This document shows positions 1 to 6,867 of a stretch of 64,000 nt of DNA, piece by piece. The first letter of the stretch is position 1. Each line of letters starts with the position of its first letter. The stretch covers positions 465,521 to 529,520 of the forward strand of contig CABIVS010000003.1 of assembly GCA_902362375.1 (NCBI GenBank), given 5' to 3'. The notes beneath the pieces were generated by a model. That model searched no databases and had not been told where the DNA came from. It saw only the letters and a program-made list of their open reading frames with translations. Position numbers and translations under genes: made by a program. Source of the stretch: Bacteroidaceae bacterium. Lineage in GTDB: Bacteria > Bacteroidota > Bacteroidia > Bacteroidales > Bacteroidaceae.

Positions 1-66
1 GCAGGCGCCGATGATGGCTTCTTCTATTTCGGGAGCCTGTGGTGAAACTCTGTTTTCGGTATTCAT
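1..66 (-). CDS. Replicative DNA helicase DnaB-like, 5' end only
   Basis: Only the first 22 codons are inside the window; the gene runs off the left edge. The reading frame starts at an ATG whose complement is at 64-66 and reads MNTENRVSPQAPEIEEAIIG, which resembles the start of DnaB-type helicases (a short leader, then a P-x-A/E-x-E-x-A-hydrophobic-hydrophobic-G segment of the N-terminal domain). It begins 4 bases after the stop of the winged-helix-like gene at 71-694, so the two are almost certainly one operon. The family unwinds DNA at replication forks; in Bacteroides a second DnaB-like copy next to DUF4248 is common in accessory modules. The call rests on a short stretch and on context. 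Confidence 0.6.
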   Translation of the reverse strand, partial: MNTENRVSPQAPEIEEAIIGAC

Positions 67-70
67 AGGA

Positions 71-694
71 TCAGTATTCGTTAAGAAAAGCTTTGTTGGA
101 TAAATAGCTGGCGGCATGGAGAAGGAAATTGATGTTCGTTTGGTGGAAATAATATTCCTCTATCCTGTCGATGGCGAGTTGTTGTTCCTTGTCGCTCAAC
201 TTTTTCCATTCGCGTTGTGCTTTGGCGATATTCTCTTTGGGGAGCTGCGTGATGCTGTGGAATTCATTCCAGAACAGGTGGAACTGTTCGTTGACGGTTT
301 TCTTTTTCTGCTTGTCGCTGTCGGGAACTCCCACCCACTTGTCGTATTCGGTGACACGGATATGCAGGGAGGAATTGTTGGGGTGGGGGATGATTTCTAT
401 AATTCCCAGCGTGGCAAGCTCGTGTATGAACCGGAAGGCTTTTCCGACAGACCAGTGGAAGATGTGGCTCCAGTCACGATAACTAAATAGGCTTTCGCCT
501 CTTTTGCACAAGCAGTCTTTGTTCTGTCGGTCGTTATAGAGTGTATCCGAATAGTTGACTTTCATCAGGATTTTCAGGAGTGCTTCTAGTTCTCCTTCTT
601 GCATGTGCAGGTCTTCTATCTGCTGCTGTACTAAGGCTTTAGGGATAATGAGAAAACCTTGTTTCAGCATGGCTTGGAAATTGATTTTTTTCAT
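71..694 (-). CDS. Winged-helix-like protein upstream of DnaB-like helicase
   Basis: A 207-residue protein without signal peptide or membrane segment. Residues about 20-115 look like a winged helix: helical stretches, then RDWSHIFHWSVGKAFRFIHE as a likely recognition helix region and a following hairpin (LGIIEIIPHPNNSSLHIRVTEY). The C-terminal half (about 130-207) is helical and charged. Proteins with this plan often sit directly before a DnaB-like gene in Bacteroides and are annotated as hypothetical or helix-turn-helix proteins; a role in replication initiation or helicase loading is my inference. A TACTTTTAC box (complement of 716-724) lies just upstream and could be its -7 element. Function is not known. 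Confidence 0.55.
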   Translation of the reverse strand: MKKINFQAMLKQGFLIIPKALVQQQIEDLHMQEGELEALLKILMKVNYSDTLYNDRQNKDCLCKRGESLFSYRDWSHIFHWSVGKAFRFIHELATLGIIEIIPHPNNSSLHIRVTEYDKWVGVPDSDKQKKKTVNEQFHLFWNEFHSITQLPKENIAKAQREWKKLSDKEQQLAIDRIEEYYFHQTNINFLLHAASYLSNKAFLNEY

Positions 695-1155
695 TGGGTA
701 TTATTTAAATTTTCTGTAAAAGTACGCTGTTTCCGTGCGGTTTGCAAGGGGTGTGCCTGTTTGTGGACGGGTGTGGACGAAGAAGAATAGTTGTGGTACG
801 TAAGTTGTTGTATTTTTGTTTTCTTTCATGGGGCGAAGAAGTGATCGGGAGATGAAATGGATGCTCTGTTTGTGTTTGATAGAGCTTCTGCCGGAGATAG
901 ACAGAGCCTTCGTTAGGGGGATTCGGAGGCTCTGTTTGGAATGAAAAAAACGGTCATTTTGCCGAACGCTTTGTGGAACGCTTTTTTCTTTCGGTAAATA
1001 GCTGTATAAATGATAGTTATCTTCTTATCTGAAAAAAGTGGTGAACGCAAAGTGGAATACATAATAAACAATAAAAAGATAAATGATATATTTAAAAATA
1101 TATAGTTCGATTTTCCTTTTATTCCTTGTCGATGTTTTCGTTTTCTACTACGTAA
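695..1155. other. Intergenic region with promoter-like box and hairpin
   Basis: No convincing gene in 461 bases. A minus-strand TACTTTTAC box (716-724) fits the -7 element of the gene at 71-694 with one mismatch (TTTA for TTTG). A hairpin with 9-bp arms (ACAGAGCCT at 901-909, AGGCTCTGT at 927-935) lies in the middle; it has no clear U-tract, so I do not call it a terminator. The part from about 1000 to 1110 is very A+T rich. Confidence 0.4.
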
Positions 1156-1425
1156 TTAAACGTTTGTCGGCAGGTCGATGTGGGGAGGTCCCCAATGACG
1201 GTAAAGGATTAGTTGCATTTCGGGACTGATGTCGATTGTTTGGCAGGTGTAATACGCGGCAGCCAGTTGTTCATTCAACGTCTTGTCTGCTTTGATGCGT
1301 TTGCGCATTTTTTTGCTGGCGGAAGAGGCGTTTGCCAGATCAGGAAAATATTCTTTCGCCAACTCGGAGAAATACTTGAATCCATTGATGCTGTAGTGTT
1401 CGACAGCTGGTTCATTGTTGTTCAT
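1156..1425 (-). CDS. DUF4248 family protein
   Basis: An 89-residue cytoplasmic protein. It carries the DUF4248 pattern: an aromatic-x-x-SELAKEYFPDL segment (residues about 19-30), a serine-rich turn followed by a basic K-K-M-R-K-R-I stretch, then a C-terminal P-E-M-Q-L-I-L-Y-R-H-W-G-x-P helix. DUF4248 proteins are small, of unknown function, and in Bacteroides genomes keep company with DnaB-like helicases, VirE/primase proteins and HU-like proteins. Here the DnaB-like gene lies downstream on the same strand. The helical N-terminal part resembles a MerR-like or excisionase-like fold, which would suit DNA binding, but that is inference. It is divergent from the recombinase gene at 1628. Confidence 0.75.
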   Translation of the reverse strand: MNNNEPAVEHYSINGFKYFSELAKEYFPDLANASSASKKMRKRIKADKTLNEQLAAAYYTCQTIDISPEMQLILYRHWGPPHIDLPTNV

Positions 1426-1627
1426 AACTTTGTTGTTTTTTAGTAATTAAAAGAGTTGTTTGTTTAAAAAACTGCGCAAATGTATGAAAATAAATTTGAT
1501 AGATAATGTGAATATTTCAGTTTTTAACTTTATAATTTTATGTATGTAAATTTTTGTATATATATTTTCGTATTTTACTAAAGTAAATTGTGGGAATAGT
1601 AAATATTAATTATTAAATTATTTTTTA

Positions 1628-2572
1628 ATGAAGAAGGAAAGTTTTACTTCGTTTATGAAGCAAGTGGCTGTTGATTTGCAGCAGAGTGGGAATTTAGGGA
1701 CTGCTCATGTATATAGAAGTAGTTTGAATGCGATTCTTACTTTTCAGGGTTCCGGTTGTTTGTCGTTCCGGGAAATAACTCCGGAGTGGCTGAAGCATTT
1801 TGAGGGTAGCCTTCGGGCTCGTGGGTGTAGCTGGAACACGGTGTCTACATATCTTCGCACGTTGCGCGCGGTTTACAATCGTGCTGTCGATCTTCGGAAG
1901 GCGCCTTATGTGCCACATTTGTTTCGCTCCGTATATACAGGTACGCGGGCGGACCGTCGTCGGGCATTGGATGCGGAGGATATGAAGAAGGTATTTGCCC
2001 GTCTGTTGCAGTCGGATGCGGTTACTCCTGCCATGAGGAGTGCGCAGGAGTTGTTCATTCTTATGTTCCTGCTCCGGGGATTGCCTTTTGTCGATTTGGC
2101 TTATCTGCGCAAGAGTGATCTCCGAGGGAATGTGATTAGTTATCGTCGTCGTAAAACGGGGCGTCCGCTGTCGGTGACGTTGACGCCGGAAGCGATGTTT
2201 CTTTTGCAGAAGTATAGGAGCCGCGAGGAGCAGTCGCCCTATTTATTCCCGATTCTTCACAGTGACGAAGGTTCGCCAATGGCGTATAAGGAATATCAAC
2301 TGGCTCTGCGCAATTTTAACTATCAGTTGGAGCTGGTGGGAAAGCTGCTGGGACTCAAAGACCGGTTAAGCTCATATACCGCACGTCATACTTGGGCGAC
2401 CACTGCGTATTATTGCGAAATTCATCCGGGCATTATTTCCGAAGCAATGGGACATTCGTCTATCACTGTAACGGAAACTTATTTGAAGCCTTTTCGGAGT
2501 AAGAAAATTGATGAAGCAAATAAACAGGTGCTCGACTTTGTAAAACGCTCGGTGATGGGTGCAAGTGCTTGA
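1628..2572 (+). CDS. Tyrosine site-specific recombinase (Tsr-type invertase)
   Basis: A 314-residue phage-integrase-family recombinase. The N-terminal SAM-like core-binding domain covers about residues 5-90. The catalytic domain has Arg150 (LLRGLPFVDLAYL), a beta-strand lysine near RRRKTGRP, Arg253 in YTARHTWAT, His276 in MGHSSITVTETY and the nucleophile Tyr285. The first histidine of the usual HxxR box is a tyrosine here (YTAR), as in many Bacteroides family members. The gene ends 10 bases before the left copy of a 19-bp inverted repeat whose GTTAC-N7-GTAAC layout is what such enzymes recombine. It most likely inverts the 2602-2863 segment and so controls the gene at 2945. Known relatives in B. 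fragilis (Tsr proteins) invert promoters of outer-surface proteins. Confidence 0.9.
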   Translation: MKKESFTSFMKQVAVDLQQSGNLGTAHVYRSSLNAILTFQGSGCLSFREITPEWLKHFEGSLRARGCSWNTVSTYLRTLRAVYNRAVDLRKAPYVPHLFRSVYTGTRADRRRALDAEDMKKVFARLLQSDAVTPAMRSAQELFILMFLLRGLPFVDLAYLRKSDLRGNVISYRRRKTGRPLSVTLTPEAMFLLQKYRSREEQSPYLFPILHSDEGSPMAYKEYQLALRNFNYQLELVGKLLGLKDRLSSYTARHTWATTAYYCEIHPGIISEAMGHSSITVTETYLKPFRSKKIDEANKQVLDFVKRSVMGASA

Positions 2573-2582
2573 TTTTTACTCT

Positions 2583-2601
2583 GTTACTTCGTAGGTAACG
2601 G
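2583..2601 (+). repeat. Left inverted repeat (IRL) of invertible segment
   Basis: GTTACTTCGTAGGTAACGG, a perfect 19-bp reverse complement of 2864-2882. The repeat is itself a recombination-core palindrome: arms GTTAC and GTAAC around a 7-bp spacer TTCGTAG. The outermost base pair of the extended arm is broken here (T at 2582 opposite G), whereas the right copy has perfect 7-bp arms. The repeat starts 10 bases after the recombinase stop codon. Confidence 0.9.
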
Positions 2602-2863
2602 GTTGAAATATCGGTGCAAATATGAGCATATTTCTTAAAACAACCAAACGAAATCATACATTTTTTCTAATAAACTACTTAAAAGAGGAATTAAACAAAT
2701 AAAACACACGGATTCTTTGTATTAGGACTTTGTTAACTTCTAAATTTTGCAAAAGATTTCCCTCCCTCTACTGCCTTTCAGAAGCAGGGGTAAAAATGTT
2801 TCATTGCTTATCGTCTTATTTTTCAGTATTGACTACTCCAAAAGAGCAGGTACAAAGGTTTAT
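2602..2863. promoter_or_regulatory. Putative invertible promoter segment, 262 bp
   Basis: DNA between two perfect 19-bp inverted repeats, downstream of a tyrosine recombinase and upstream of a surface-lipoprotein gene. On the minus strand there is TTTG (complement of 2645-2648), a 20-bp spacer and CATATTTGC (complement of 2616-2624), one mismatch from TAnnTTTG; its transcript would start a few bases before IRL and run antisense into the recombinase gene. On the plus strand TTTG (2716-2719), 22 bp and AAATTTTGC (2742-2750) also has one mismatch and would read toward the lipoprotein gene. I slightly prefer the minus-strand promoter because it hugs the repeat as in known invertible promoters, which would make the given orientation OFF. 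No good ORF is present inside. Confidence 0.75.
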
Positions 2864-2882
2864 CCGTTACCTACGAAGTAAC
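2864..2882 (-). repeat. Right inverted repeat (IRR) of invertible segment
   Basis: CCGTTACCTACGAAGTAAC, the perfect reverse complement of IRL at 2583-2601. Extended to 2864-2884 it forms 7-bp arms CCGTTAC and GTAACGG around the 7-bp spacer CTACGAA, a clean tyrosine-recombinase core site. It lies 62 bases upstream of the start codon of the lipoprotein gene at 2945. Confidence 0.9.
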
Positions 2883-2944
2883 GGGCGGCTATTATTGAAA
2901 CTTAGTGTTTAATAATATATTATTAATGTAATTTTTAAGTAGTT

Positions 2945-5935
2945 ATGAAGAAAAAATTTGTTAGGGTAATGCTTTTTGGGGCATTGACGCTTGCGGTTAG
3001 TACAACTGTAACGAGTTGTAAGGACTATGACGATGACATCAAAAATCTGCAAGAGCAGATTGATAAAGTTACGTCCACTAATCCGGTGAGCACAGAGGAC
3101 ATGAAAGCGGCAATATCTAGTGCCATTCAAACTTTGCAGACTCAATTGCAGACTGCTATTGATGGTAAGGCGGATAGCAAGGCAGTACAGGATTTGCTGA
3201 AAACAGTAGAAGCATTGCAGACTGCGTTGGAAAACAAAGCAGATGCAAGCACTATTAAAACATTGGGCGACCAGATTACCGAACTTTCGAAACAAGTAAA
3301 CTCTATTGAGGGAACTTTGAACGAAACGAAGAAAGATTTGGAAGCTAAAGTTGCCGACCTGACAGAAAAGTTGGCTGGTGCTGCATCTAGCGAAGACCTG
3401 AAAAAAATAGCCGATGAGCTGGCAGAAGCTAAGAATGAATTGAAAGCTGTAAATGATATGGCTGACAATAATGCAGCTGCTATCGTTGAGATAAAAGCTA
3501 ATATCTTGGAATTGCAAAAATTGGATGGCAGAATCACCGCATTGGAAACATTCAATCAAAACGCTGCATCGAAGGATGATTTGGCTGCTTACGTAGCCCA
3601 TTCTGAACTTGCAGGCTTGGTTGACAATGAAGTACTGGAGTTGTTGAAAGACAATGGCTCTATTGCTAAATATGTAAACGAGGTTATTGAATCACAGGTA
3701 TTGGCGGAAACCTCTGCTATCAATCTTGCTATCAAAGGTGTAGACGATAAATTAGCAACGTTGAGTACTAATTTTGAAACTTATAAGAGTGAACAGGCAA
3801 CTGCTTACCAAACTGTTACTAGTAATATCACTACGCTTACTACATTTAAAACAACTATCGAAACAGCTTTAACTAATGGTGGTTATGCAAATTTTGAAGC
3901 CGTATTGACAGAAATCTCTACGATCAAAAATAACTATGGTTATTGCGCTACGAAAGAAGCTTTTGATAGTAAAGTAGAAACCTATCTTACTACTTATAAA
4001 AGTGAGGTAGATGGGCAGTTTAATGCATTAAAAGCTCGTATCACAGCACTTGAAAACCAGATTCAGAGCGTGGTTTATGTTCCTGAATATGAGGATGGTA
4101 AAATCATCTTTATGTCTTATTTCTACGATAATAAATTGGTAGCTGAAACAAAACCGATCCAGATGAAATTCCGTATTTCTCCTGCAACGGCCGCTGCCAA
4201 CTTCGCAGAGAATTATGCTCCTTCGTTCGACGGACAGGAAATTAAGACTCGCGCAGCCGAGGTTTATAACATTGAGAAAACGGAAGTAGACGAAGCTACA
4301 GGTATTGTTATTTTTACTGTTTCTACTTCAACGGACAAGAGTTTCGCTGTTAGTCTGAATCTTATTGCTAAAGATCAAAGCAAGAATCTGACTAATATCA
4401 GTTCGAACTATTTCCCGGTAATTTCGGATTATAGAGCGATTACTGATGTAAAAGTGAAATCACCGAATGAAGCAATTAATTATATTCTTTATGATAAACC
4501 TCTATCAGTTGTAGATTATGCAACAGGAGCTGTTCTTCAGATTACTGGTACAGACAGAGCTGGTGATGCGATTACTGATGAGCCAATGGCAAGCAGTGTG
4601 AATGCCGAGAAGTTCATAGTATCATATAAGGTAGAGGGGACTAATCCAGATTCTTATACTATTGAGAATGGTGTGTTGAAATTGAAGACGTATAATGACG
4701 CTTCTTTTAATGGTAAAACAGCAACTCCAAAAGCCACTGTAACAATCACTGGTACTGATTTCAATAAAGTTACTGCTTTTACTGATGTTACTGCTAGAGC
4801 GGCATCGTCAGATCCGGAAGTTTCTTCAACTATTTCGGCAGTTCAATTTGATGGAACAAAAGAACAAGTAGCTGATGTAACAGTTGCTTTTGGTACTAGT
4901 GGTGGTAGTACTGATATTGGTATTAGTCAGGCAGTTTATGAAAAATTGCCAGCAGAGAATTTTGCCTTTAAAGCTGCAAGTGGAGTATATTTGAGATTTA
5001 AAGATGGAACCACTAAAAACGAATTGGAGATTGTAGTTCCGAAGGGTACGGTAGCAGATACTTATGTACCGGAAGTGAAAGTAAAGGTATCTGATGTACA
5101 GAACTTCACTTTGAAACCGTCAATTACAGTTGAGGTAACAGATGCTAATTATACATTGACGTATGATGATAAGATTATTACTGGTGGATCAAGTTTGGCT
5201 TTGACCGCAAATCTTCTTCCTACAGTGAAGCCTACATCTATGAATTTCATGATGGAAATCCCTTCTCTCTTTGGGAACTATGCAACGATTGTGGACAATG
5301 CTAAGGAGGTAGGTGCTACTGTTCAGTTCTCACTGAAAGAGGCGATCACTGGTGTTAGCCTTGCAGACAATGTCTTGAAAGTGGATAATACATACTCTAA
5401 CCCTGATCCTGCTAAGGATATAGTAGTTGTTGCTAAGGTTATTGCTAAAAATGCGGCTGGAGCAGATATCGAATTAGTAACTTCTAAGGAAACAACCTTT
5501 ACTCTTGCTGATCTTAGTGGTGAATGGACTGCTCCGACTGCTACAACAGTGAAGATTGGTAGTGATAAAGTGGATGCAACTACTCAACTTGCAACAGGAG
5601 CTATATGGAAAGCTTCTAATAAAGAGGCAATGTGGGAAGCTGGTAAGGAAGTAAAAGCTGGCGACAAATGGGGAGCAGCTCCATTAGGCATATTCGGATT
5701 TGTAGCTCCTACATTTGAATTGGCTGATGCCGCTAATGCTAAATATGTTACTTTAGATAAGAATACAGGTGCTTTGACTCTTACCAATACAGGAAAGCAG
5801 TTGAAAGCTGTAGTTAGCATTATTGTTAACATTGTTGCCGAATCACGTTGGGGAACAATTACTAATTATGCTGCTGGTAATGCGGTTACAGTGAAAATAG
5901 ATCCGACAAAAGAGTCAACTAGTATTCCAGACTAA
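2945..5935 (+). CDS. Large coiled-coil surface lipoprotein, S-layer-like
   Basis: A 996-residue secreted lipoprotein: hydrophobic signal (residues about 8-25) and lipobox ending in TTVTSC, followed by an acidic KDYDDD tether. Residues about 30-370 are heptad-like and Ala/Glu/Lys/Leu rich, predicting a long coiled-coil stalk. Residues about 380-990 are Thr/Val/Ala rich beta domains with few aromatics and almost no cysteine, as in S-layer or adhesin modules. Proteins starting this way (CKDYDDDIKNLQEQIDK) include, as far as I recall, the phase-variable S-layer family typified by BT1927 of B. thetaiotaomicron. The gene is preceded by an invertible segment and recombinase and followed by terminators. 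An S-layer role is inference from family resemblance and context; a plain adhesin is the alternative. Expression should be phase-variable. Confidence 0.7.
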   Translation: MKKKFVRVMLFGALTLAVSTTVTSCKDYDDDIKNLQEQIDKVTSTNPVSTEDMKAAISSAIQTLQTQLQTAIDGKADSKAVQDLLKTVEALQTALENKADASTIKTLGDQITELSKQVNSIEGTLNETKKDLEAKVADLTEKLAGAASSEDLKKIADELAEAKNELKAVNDMADNNAAAIVEIKANILELQKLDGRITALETFNQNAASKDDLAAYVAHSELAGLVDNEVLELLKDNGSIAKYVNEVIESQVLAETSAINLAIKGVDDKLATLSTNFETYKSEQATAYQTVTSNITTLTTFKTTIETALTNGGYANFEAVLTEISTIKNNYGYCATKEAFDSKVETYLTTYKSEVDGQFNALKARITALENQIQSVVYVPEYEDGKIIFMSYFYDNKLVAETKPIQMKFRISPATAAANFAENYAPSFDGQEIKTRAAEVYNIEKTEVDEATGIVIFTVSTSTDKSFAVSLNLIAKDQSKNLTNISSNYFPVISDYRAITDVKVKSPNEAINYILYDKPLSVVDYATGAVLQITGTDRAGDAITDEPMASSVNAEKFIVSYKVEGTNPDSYTIENGVLKLKTYNDASFNGKTATPKATVTITGTDFNKVTAFTDVTARAASSDPEVSSTISAVQFDGTKEQVADVTVAFGTSGGSTDIGISQAVYEKLPAENFAFKAASGVYLRFKDGTTKNELEIVVPKGTVADTYVPEVKVKVSDVQNFTLKPSITVEVTDANYTLTYDDKIITGGSSLALTANLLPTVKPTSMNFMMEIPSLFGNYATIVDNAKEVGATVQFSLKEAITGVSLADNVLKVDNTYSNPDPAKDIVVVAKVIAKNAAGADIELVTSKETTFTLADLSGEWTAPTATTVKIGSDKVDATTQLATGAIWKASNKEAMWEAGKEVKAGDKWGAAPLGIFGFVAPTFELADAANAKYVTLDKNTGALTLTNTGKQLKAVVSIIVNIVAESRWGTITNYAAGNAVTVKIDPTKESTSIPD

Positions 5936-6038
5936 AAACCCTTCTTCACCTATGTGTGAAAAAGATATTTTTACCCCAGAACAAAGCGAAGGACACAGCT
6001 TGTGAAAGTCCATCCTTCCATCTTTGTTCTTCTATTAG

Positions 6039-6079
6039 AAAAGGGATGCCTTCCCTAATTTCCCACTGGCATCCCTTTT
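6039..6079 (+). terminator. Terminator after the S-layer-like gene
   Basis: Stem AAAAGGGATGCC (6039-6050) and GGCATCCCTTTT (6068-6079), 12 perfect pairs with a 17-base loop, A-run before and T-run after, 104 bases downstream of the stop codon at 5935. Confidence 0.8.
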
Positions 6080-6185
6080 ATCTTTACTCCGAATGTATCT
6101 CCTTACATTATGCTAGTACGCTAAAATCTTTAATACTAGTACCCCATTTCCCTATAAATTAAGGAGATGCTTTGAGAGAATACAG

Positions 6186-6215
6186 AAAGCCCGGGCTTGC
6201 GAAAGTCCGGGCTTT
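6186..6215 (+). terminator. Second terminator hairpin
   Basis: AAAGCCCGG and CCGGGCTTT arms around a short loop, followed by TTCAATCTTT. A second strong hairpin in tandem with that at 6039-6079; the symmetrical A and T runs would let it work on either strand. Confidence 0.7.
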
Positions 6216-6285
6216 TCAATCTTTAAGAAGAAATCTTAGTTGTAGATTATCGCACGATAATTTCCTAATATCCATTCTTGTTATT

Positions 6286-6340
6286 TTACTTCCTCACATA
6301 CCACCATGAAAATATCGACATATCCTTCCTGAAGAAGAAA
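6286..6340 (-). pseudogene. Relic of an AAA-ATPase/nuclease-like gene
   Basis: A short decayed copy of two pieces of the gene at 6868-8616. Bases 6307-6332 match 7104-7129 at 24 of 26 positions (encoding the QEGYVDIF-type segment on the minus strand), and the preceding bases 6288-6306 resemble the gene's extreme 3' end (the MVVCEE codons at about 6878-6895). In the intact gene these pieces are about 210 bases apart; here they are fused, so the relic has lost the stretch between them and everything upstream. It suggests a former second copy of this family at the locus. Confidence 0.65.
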
Positions 6341-6351
6341 ATGTATGATGA

Positions 6352-6382
6352 TTTGCTATAGGAGAAATTGTGTTACTTTTGT
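6352..6382 (+). promoter_or_regulatory. Promoter of the antitoxin-like/GNAT pair
   Basis: TTTG at 6352-6355, an 18-base spacer, then a perfect TAnnTTTGY box (TACTTTTGT, 6374-6382). This is the best full Bacteroides promoter match in the window. Transcription would start near 6389, about 23 bases before the ATG at 6412, which also has an unusually strong Shine-Dalgarno (AAAGGAGG, 6397-6404). Confidence 0.75.
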
Positions 6383-6411
6383 ATCTACAATTAATGAAAG
6401 GAGGTAATGAG

Positions 6412-6570
6412 ATGGCAAGACCAATAAGAGAAACCCCAATAATGTTTGGAGAGGATGCTCGTCGGTTTGAAGAAAAGATGAAAAGTCCACGTAAAGTGTC
6501 GAAAGAGGAGCGGGAACGTAGACGCAAAAATTATGAGCTCGTTATGAAAGCGGCAACTAATTTTAAATGA
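6412..6570 (+). CDS. Small antitoxin-like protein upstream of a GNAT gene
   Basis: A 52-residue basic protein starting MARPIRETPIMFGEDARRFE; the ATG at 6412 is chosen over an earlier in-frame codon because AAAGGAGG ends 7 bases before it and a strong promoter lies just upstream. The sequence has no membrane segment; the second half is a highly charged helix (K-S-P-R-K-V-S-K-E-E-R-E-R-R-R-K). Very similar small proteins precede GNAT acetyltransferases in Bacteroides, with the layout of a type II toxin-antitoxin pair. The partner, 7 bases downstream, is internally deleted, so this may be an orphan antitoxin. The antitoxin role is inference from gene order. Confidence 0.65.
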   Translation: MARPIRETPIMFGEDARRFEEKMKSPRKVSKEERERRRKNYELVMKAATNFK

Positions 6571-6577
6571 TTGGATA

Positions 6578-6790
6578 ATGGGTGTACAAATAGACTTTTC
6601 TAAATTCCGTATTAGTCGGATGGAAGAAGGTAAAAAAATAGAAGAATCGTTCAATTGCGGTGATGCCGACTTGAACGATTTTATTTTGCATGAGGCTCCG
6701 TTTTATGAGAAAAATAATTTTAGTCTACTGCTTCCAAATGATGATGATAAACATACTCGTTTGTTGTATTATGATTTGAAAGAAGAATAG
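6578..6790 (+). pseudogene. GNAT toxin-like acetyltransferase with internal in-frame deletion
   Basis: Seventy residues remain of a family that is normally about 170-190. Residues 1-47 match the N-terminus of GNAT toxins (FSKFRISRMEEGK, then the hallmark FNCGDADLNDFILHEAPFYE). The last about 25 residues (FYEKNNFSLLLPNDDD, then HTRLLYYDLKEE) match the family's C-terminus, normally FYxKNGF...DTRLMYFDL. The whole acetyl-CoA binding core, including the Q/RxxGxG/A loop, is missing. The two ends share the FYE-K-N sequence, so recombination at a short repeat is the likely cause. It should be catalytically dead. The open frame is intact and it keeps its own start and stop. Confidence 0.75.
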
Positions 6791-6799
6791 ACAACAATC

Positions 6800-6841
6800 A
6801 AACAAAAAGGCGACCCGTACCTAACGAACCGCCTTTTCTGT
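6800..6841. terminator. Bidirectional terminator, copy 1 of a 42-bp repeat
   Basis: AAAAGGCG (6805-6812) pairs with CGCCTTTT (6830-6837); A-run and T-run on both sides allow termination in both directions, suiting its place between the converging GNAT-like and AAA-ATPase genes. The 42-base unit recurs at 8753-8794 with a single mismatch. Confidence 0.8.
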
Positions 6842-6867
6842 ATAGTGTATTTGAATATGTGCAAACT

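Noticed and set aside
116..490. 124-codon plus-strand frame opposite the winged-helix-like gene
   Set aside because: It is the antisense shadow of 71-694, which has the better start, codon use and operon context.
2909..3601. 230-codon minus-strand frame inside the S-layer-like gene
   Set aside because: Shadow of the coiled-coil region, rich in Phe, Ile, Ser and Cys as expected of the complement of Glu/Lys/Ala codons.
5956..6162. 68-codon plus-strand open frame after the S-layer-like gene
   Set aside because: It starts with GTG, crosses the strong terminator hairpin at 6039-6079, and its product resembles no family that I know.
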